Below, piece after piece: positions 58,625 through 64,000 of a DNA stretch of 64,000 bases. The stretch covers positions 1 through 64,000 of the forward strand of contig LPNZ01009518.1 in NCBI GenBank assembly GCA_001655205.1. The letters are read 5' to 3'. The DNA is from Lenisia limosa (Eukaryota > Breviatea). Positions within the stretch are counted from its first letter, which is position 1. Each line of letters begins with the position of its first letter. A program made the translations under genes and the position numbers. The notes beneath the pieces were generated by a model. It worked only from the letters and a program-made list of their open reading frames with translations, was not told the origin of the DNA and made no database searches.

Positions 58625-60833
58625 TTACTGCATGAGCTGGGTGAGTTTAGAAACTCTTTCAAATTCTTCTTTACCGTAGTGTTCCTTGACCTAAAGTATG
58701 AATATAAATGCTAGTAATGATATTTGCAAGTTGCAATCACTTGTCAGCCCACTTTGTCAGTGCTCTCCAGCTTCGAGTGAGTAACGCCTTCGTCCTTAGC
58801 GACCAAAATCAAGTTATCAGCAACGTAGCCGTTTTCAGGAAGCCTAGACTGTCAGCAGGATCGAAGGCCTACCAAGGCACTAGTTGCAGGGCGGTGGAGG
58901 ACTTCGACAGCACAGATGAGCCGCCGTACACATCTTCGACAAGCGACGAGACTTGGTCAAGGGTTACAGTCAGTGGCCCCAATCTACACGTCAGTCGTCT
59001 TCCATATCACCAACTTCTCAGCTGCTACCACTTGGCTCAGACGATTGTGAAGCTTTTTGTAGAACTGCGTGCGGACCTTCGGGGGGGAGGTTTTGATACC
59101 CTTGGGGTTGTCTACATCATTAGTATCATGTTAGTCCCCTTTCACATGCACCAAAAGCTAAAACACGCAGGAATACCTCACCAGATAAGGTGGCGATAGC
59201 GTACGCGGCGGCCGCATTACCCCAGCTTGCGGGGGAACAGGCTAAATTGTCAGCTGGGCGAACCAAACAATCAGGCTATTTTGATTTTGAAGTATGGGTT
59301 CTGTCAAGAGTCTGCTTCACCTTCTGTGATTCTTGCCACGCGGCCTCACCGTAAACAGGGACGACGCCGATTCTGAAGCGGTGCTTCCGCGCATCCGAGT
59401 CCTGGTCAGCGTTGTTTAGCGCCTCGATCTCGTCCGAAGACGGCGCAATCATGGCCTTGTACGGCACTAGACAGTGTCATTGAGGGAACTTTTCGTACCT
59501 TGTGAGCCACAAACAACCATGGGGTTGGCCTTGGAGCCTGCTTTGCGGAGGTTGCGACGGATGGCAGCTGCAAGAGGATCCTCTGTAGTGGTAAACAGAA
59601 AACTTATGAAACAAAACGAACAACTCAAAGTCAGCTCTGTTGGTAAAACATTTGACAAACACACGAGGGTTAAAAACAACAAAACTAGGGATAATAATTC
59701 TTCTGCAATGTATTACAAAGTAGCAAGAGCAAGGGGGAAGAAACAAGTGTCTCACTTTGGGTACTTCCAAGGGGAATGATCTCAACCGTGGTAGGGTCAA
59801 TGCGGCCTCCTGAAACTGTTCAGACCTGGCACATCCAAATGTCCAAAAAATAATTGAATTTCATAAAAAAAATTCATTTTTATCACTCATATATCACTCC
59901 TATCACAATCATGAGTGTTTCTGACCTATGATAGTAGAATCCCAGCTCACCAGCACCCATAGAAGATATCATTGGAATTTTGCGTTCATGGCAGGTCTTA
60001 ATGAGGGACACCTGCGAGTAAGCAGAACCACAGATTGGCACTTACCTTAGTGGGGGTGTTATCGATGCAGTCGACAACGAAGTCGACGTCTGAGCTGTCA
60101 CAAACAATGCAACATTATCAACTTCGTACCTTTAAGAATACTATCAAGTGTTTCTTGAGACATCATCATTTCAAGAGCCTCAACTGAGCAACGAGGGGAA
60201 ATGCGCGAAAAGTGTTCCTTCATGGCAACAACTACGACATTACACCATCAGAGCCCTACCCTTCTTCTTGCCAACGTCTTCCCAGGTAGCCACGGCATGT
60301 CTATAAAATAAGAATGTGAACTACATCCTGCCCACGAAAGCAAGATCCAGTTCAAGAGAGAAGAGGAGAAACAACCAACCTGTTGAGTGACGACACAGTG
60401 ACATCGTCGAAATCAACGAGTTTGAGGTTTTGAAGTCCGCTTCTAACAAGCATGGAGGCACAATGCGACCCTGATAAGTCACTCGAACTATTTGTACACC
60501 TATATTCCATTTGGCCCTGAAACCTCTCTAAATAATTCCCAATAATATCTCTCCACTCATGACCCGCCAACCAACTCCGCCACATCCAATGATTGCAACC
60601 TTTTTGCCGTTGAACTTCTCAAATCCTAAATCGGTAAAACACCTGACAAGAAAGACCAAGGAAATATCCAGCAAAATCTCAATATTCTGACCTGAAGCTG
60701 ATAAAAGAGCAGAAGTGCGGGTGAATTGCTCGTTGTACTCCTCATCAGTCAAAACTTTGATGGCGTCATCAGCTCTGGCCTTTTTGGCAGGAGGGCTTGG
60801 AGGTGGAGTGGCGTCTGTCTTCAGGGGACTCAT
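58625..60833 (-). CDS. TCD1-like: TcdA/Tcd1-type E1-like enzyme (tRNA ct6A dehydratase)
   Basis: Start MSPLKTDATPPPSPPAKKAR at 60833, then FTRTSALLSASG and LGFEKFNGKKVAIIGCGGVG with the ThiF/E1 nucleotide-binding glycines. Further exons give SMLVRSGLQNLKLVDFDDVT, VSSLNRL, HAVATWEDVGKKKVVAMKEH, SDVDFVVDCIDNTPTKVSLI, ERKIPMISSMGAGE, EDPLAAAIRRNLRKAGSKAN, SPASWGNAAAAYAIATLSG, DQVSSLVEDVYGGSSVLSKS and LPENGYVADNLILVAKDEGV. The last exon ends VKEHYGKEEFERVSKLTQLM Q, stop 58625. The C-terminal half matches yeast Tcd1/Tcd2 rather than UBA-type E1s. The family adenylates and cyclises t6A to ct6A at tRNA position 37. Yeast members have an N-terminal membrane segment for the mitochondrial outer membrane; none is seen here, so the location may differ. 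It converges on the BRWD-like gene with 60 bp between stops. Confidence 0.87.
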
Positions 60834-61063
60834 TTTTCGCTAATCTCTAATAGAAACACTTGCTGAATCAAGTATATTCAATCAGGCTGAAGGCTGAAAG
60901 GGCAGGGCTGGAGGGCGGGAATTTTCCAAGTTAAAAATAAATATAACCTGGGACGGTAATTGGTATGCTTTAGGCTCTGGTGGGTTTTGGGTGTTTTTGC
61001 GGCGTGTTATTGTTGTCTTATTTGTCTTGTCGCAGTGATTATTGGACGGGAAGGTGGTGAACG
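60834..61063. promoter_or_regulatory. divergent promoter region, Tcd1-like / coiled-coil gene
   Basis: 230 bp between divergent start codons. It includes a GGGCAGGGCTGGAGGGCGGG purine/G-rich box at about 60900-60920 and AT-rich bases after it. Function inferred from position only. Confidence 0.4.
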
Positions 61064-64000
61064 ATGTCCGAAATTAGTTCACCAGATATCTCCGACGACG
61101 ACATCCACGCCTCTGATATATCGCTGGTAGGGTGTTTTAGACAATGTTATTTGTATCTAACAGGAGCAGTCGTCCCAGGAGGATGTTTCTGAATCAAAAG
61201 GTCGTCAAGCAGGTCGCTTCAGGTTAGGCTCAATGTGTCTTTGAACAGGATATAATTACTTTTAGCCCTATAAGATCGCGGAGTCCCTCCCCTGGTCTCT
61301 CCTCCGATGATGACCAGGTCAAGGAGGATCGAGGTTTTGATGTGTCTCCTACAGTCTCGCCATTACCATCAAGAAGAGGTATGTCTTCTCTAATTCTTTG
61401 TTTAATAGGGGGATGTTTTAATTTGATGAAAGAAACGGACAATTACAATAGTCCCTCACCTTGTCTTAGAACACATTCCTGAAAACGACGATGCTGCGTT
61501 GTCTGCGAAGCGTGAATCAGCCCCGAAACGAACACGTTCCCCCCCTCCCCTCAGTATCCTTGACAACCCCAGCAGTGAAGATGAGGACGGTTTGCCGACG
61601 TCCATCTCCACCCATCATATCCTTTGCAACCCTTTTCAGAGTGTTTGACACTTTAGATACCCTTGCTGAGCTAGAGCCTTGCGCTCCTCCAAGAAAGCCC
61701 AGATCTAGTAGAAGACAGTCTATTGACGAGGCCTATGGTGAGTGTGATGAAGATGGTTTGCATTTACTTTGCAGCAACCACGCCATCTTTGCCATCCAAC
61801 TCGACGTCATCGTACATCCCACGTCGGGTCATGTCGTCCGCCCAGGTGGCTGTGGAAGTGGGCCGGGGAGTTTTCTTGGAATAAATGGAGTGTAGCAAGT
61901 TTTGGACTTGGCCAGAGGAAAGAAAGGACTTTTTACGTTTTTCGAAGTTATCAACGTGGTATCTCTTGATTTTTCCAGGATGATGAGGAGGAGGGCGCTG
62001 GAAGCCCTGATGAAAGTTCTCAAGCTGAGACTATACAGTCACTGAAAAAGGAGCTCAGCAAAGCAAAGCAAATGGTTTGACCATCCAGGCCTTGATATAA
62101 CTCTTCAGAACCAGGTGGAAATAGCGCAGTTGGCCACGACGATCACCGAGAAAGACGCCACCATCATGAGTCTGCAGGAGCAGCTCAGAGCTAACGGAAT
62201 TGGTAGGTTTGTTTTGTCTTTGTTTATGGTTTTTAATATGAGTGAGATTGCAAAGCACAATGTTATTATAAACCCACTTGCGAGTTTACGGCAAGTCTAA
62301 TTCATAAATAGACCCTGTCGAAGCTGACGAGGCTTTGGCTCCACGTCCACCCAGTAAACAGTTTGAAGAAACGGACATCCCCGTCATGGCCATTCCAGAT
62401 GGCTCGGTTGTGATCACTGTGAGGGGCCTGTTCCATGGCAGGTGTTCAGAGTATTATTTTATGATCCTGGTAATATTCTTCATATCTCGACCATGTTGAT
62501 ATGGTTTCAGCTAAAAAATGAATAATGAAACTGTTGGATGACTAACATTGCAGCAAGCCGAACTTGATGAACTTCGTGAGAATAGCATTGCTAATGAGGA
62601 AAAAGTAGCAGTTTTGGACTCGACAATTGTCATCCTCAACTCCAACCTCAAGGAAGCGGAAAAGCGTATTCCCCCCTCAGTGGCTGCCAAGCAACTCGAG
62701 GAAAATGAAGGAAAATGGAGAAAAAAAGTGGGGATCCTTTCTAGTCCTTTTCTCCAATTGTTTAAAAAAAGTTTTCTGTGTTTACAGTTTAGTTGGATGA
62801 TGTTCAAGCTGAACTAGACATTATTATTGAGCAAGAGAGGAAGGCAGCGGAGCAGGTGAGACACTCGAATCCTAATAATCGCAGTCTATTCGCTAACTTC
62901 TCTTTTCTTACTCCTCGCCAGGCCACACGAACCGATCGTCTTCGGCTGCAGCGGCGGATGGAAAGTGAGTCAAGACTCAAGGCCGCGTTGGAGGCTGAGT
63001 TGGCGGCGCTGAAGGACGAGCTCAACACTGTCAGGGTTGGTATTGCCAGTTCCGTCTTAACGGCCTAGAGTGACCAGTTCCAACTGCGGCAGGACAATGA
63101 CGAACGCGTGGATCATTTGTCGCAGCGTTTGAAGGTTGCCACTCTTGCACACGACACTCTGGAGGAAGATCTCGAGAGAATCACCCAGGTGGGATGCTCT
63201 TTACTCTTATGTTTCTAGGATTACGAAGAGCAATTGATTGCAGCAGCGCAGAGGGTGGATATTGCCGAAGCAGCGCTAACGGAAGTCCATGCTCGTTTGG
63301 ACGACGAACGGTTTGCAATGGTAATATGAAATGATCGCATATTATGCACGGTGTCTTCGATCTGAAAAGAGTATATTTCTCAATAAATCCTCGATAAGTA
63401 TTGATATTTTATCGGTTTTTTTTGTCTTTTCGGACCATTATGAACCAGTAGACTTCATTCTGCTTCTTTTATTCCCCCCCCCCCTCATTCTGTAGGCTTG
63501 CATTTGAAGCAGCAGAAGAGACACATCTGGCGCGACACAGTGAAGATTGCCGCCTCTGGGAAGCCAGAATCGAAGTAGGCCTTGTCACCACACTCACTGG
63601 GTAGGAACACAACAAAGCAATTGATACCGAAAGGCAACAGTGGCTTGCTGAGAGAGAAAAGGCGTTTATTGAAAGGACAACTCTTCAAGAGGACCTTGAG
63701 AAAGAGAAGCGTAAGTGATTGGAGGGTCTCTTATTGTTCAGTAAGATCTGAGGATCTCGAGCGCTCTATTGGAGACAGTGAAATGGAAGCCTTGAACAAG
63801 TCCAAACAGGAAACCGTAAGTTGCACTCTCATTATTCTTACCAAAATGTTGCTACATCCCAGTGTTGAACCAAGATGAAATCATTAACTTGTTAGTTGGC
63901 CCGTGAGCGTTTAGAGGGACGAGTGATTGAGCTGAAGAAGAAGGTAAGATATAGGTCATTGGGTGAATGCCTCAAATTGTGTGTAATTGGTGCTGCTGAT
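61064..64000 (+). CDS. long coiled-coil protein with acidic Ser-rich N-terminus (runs off the window)
   Basis: Start MSEISSPDISDDDIHASDIS at 61064. N-terminal exons are disordered and full of Ser-Pro and acidic residues (SPIRSRSPSPGLSSDDDQVK; KRTRSPPPLSILDNPSSEDE). From about 61980 nearly every exon is heptad-rich: AETIQSLKKELSKAKQM, QVEIAQLATTITEKDATIMS, QAELDELRENSIANEEKVAV, LDDVQAELDIIIEQERKAAE, RLKAALEAELAALKDELNTV, RVDHLSQRLKVATLAHDTLE and LARERLEGRVIELKKK. No stop appears before 64000. The pattern suits a centrosomal, tropomyosin/myosin-tail-like or golgin-type rod, which is inference; no motor head or membrane anchor is in view. Confidence 0.75.
63370..63443 (-). repeat. dispersed MITE-like repeat, copy 4 (inverted)
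   Basis: On the minus strand it reads CCGAAAAGAC, then CCGATAAAATATCAATACTT and ATCGAGGATTTATTGAGAAA, matching the centre of the 53603 element. It lies in an intron of the terminal coiled-coil gene. Confidence 0.65.

Noticed and set aside
58708-59199. Plus-strand open frame of 163 codons.
   Set aside because: It lies opposite the C-terminal exons of the Tcd1-like gene, which match the family; the plus reading has no recognisable features.
1-64000. tRNA, rRNA, CRISPR arrays, prophage or bacterial mobile elements.
   Set aside because: None recognised by eye; the repeats seen are eukaryotic-style palindromes, satellites and microsatellites. A tRNAscan-SE run would be needed to exclude a missed tRNA.

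Overview
The window is a piece of a compact, intron-rich eukaryotic nuclear genome. Almost every gene is cut by short GT-AG introns, many only 28-55 nt long. Exons can be chained in frame into recognisable eukaryote-specific proteins, and all three standard stop codons end genes. There is no operon structure, and I recognised no tRNA, rRNA or CRISPR array. The gene set (ARF GTPase, 4E-BP, IWS1, Swi5, riboflavin kinase, phospholipase B-like, MMS19, BRWD/PHIP-like, Tcd-type E1-like enzyme) fits a free-living unicellular eukaryote. An amoebozoan or opisthokont-related lineage is plausible, but the species cannot be read from the sequence. Thirteen runs of N interrupt the assembly, many of them beside homopolymers or simple repeats.

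Layout. 1-4044 (+): FERM-like/C2/EF-hand protein, probably entering from the left. 4162-5343 (-): ARF-family GTPase. 5732-6499 (+): eIF4E-binding protein. 6682-7013 and 8097-8284 (-): two small unrecognised genes around an AT-rich spacer with a fold-back repeat. 8725-12251 (+): IWS1, with an inverted-repeat element in one intron. 12472-14434 (-): M20 metallopeptidase. 14808-17852 (+): coiled-coil protein. 18062-20849 (-): proline-rich protein of unknown type. 21471-22524 (+): Swi5. 22765-23672 (-): riboflavin kinase. 24122-30143 (+): large IQ-motif protein with a tail of RPxTA motifs. 30516-31908 (-): unrecognised. 32436-36123 (+): unrecognised. 36568-38120 and 39930-41787 (-): unrecognised, perhaps one gene. 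42066-44743 (+): phospholipase B-like. 44792-49325 (-): MMS19. 49902-50564 (-): probable mitochondrial protein. 50744-58564 (+): BRWD/PHIP-like WD40-bromodomain protein. 58625-60833 (-): TcdA/Tcd1-type E1-like enzyme. 61064 to the right edge (+): long coiled-coil protein.

Neighbours mostly alternate in strand, giving convergent pairs with tails as close as 48-60 bp (PLB-like/MMS19, BRWD/Tcd) and short divergent promoter regions. The genes are unrelated housekeeping and regulatory functions: translation control (4E-BP, Tcd tRNA modification), transcription and chromatin (IWS1, BRWD), genome maintenance (Swi5, MMS19), vesicle traffic and lysosome (ARF, PLB-like) and cytoskeleton or cilium (FERM/C2/EF, IQ/RPxTA, coiled coils). 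I see no gene cluster that forms a new system. The most unusual items are domain architectures and a family of small palindromic repeats lying in introns.

Exon boundaries were placed by eye from reading frame, splice consensus and family similarity. CDS coordinates give the span from start to stop including introns.
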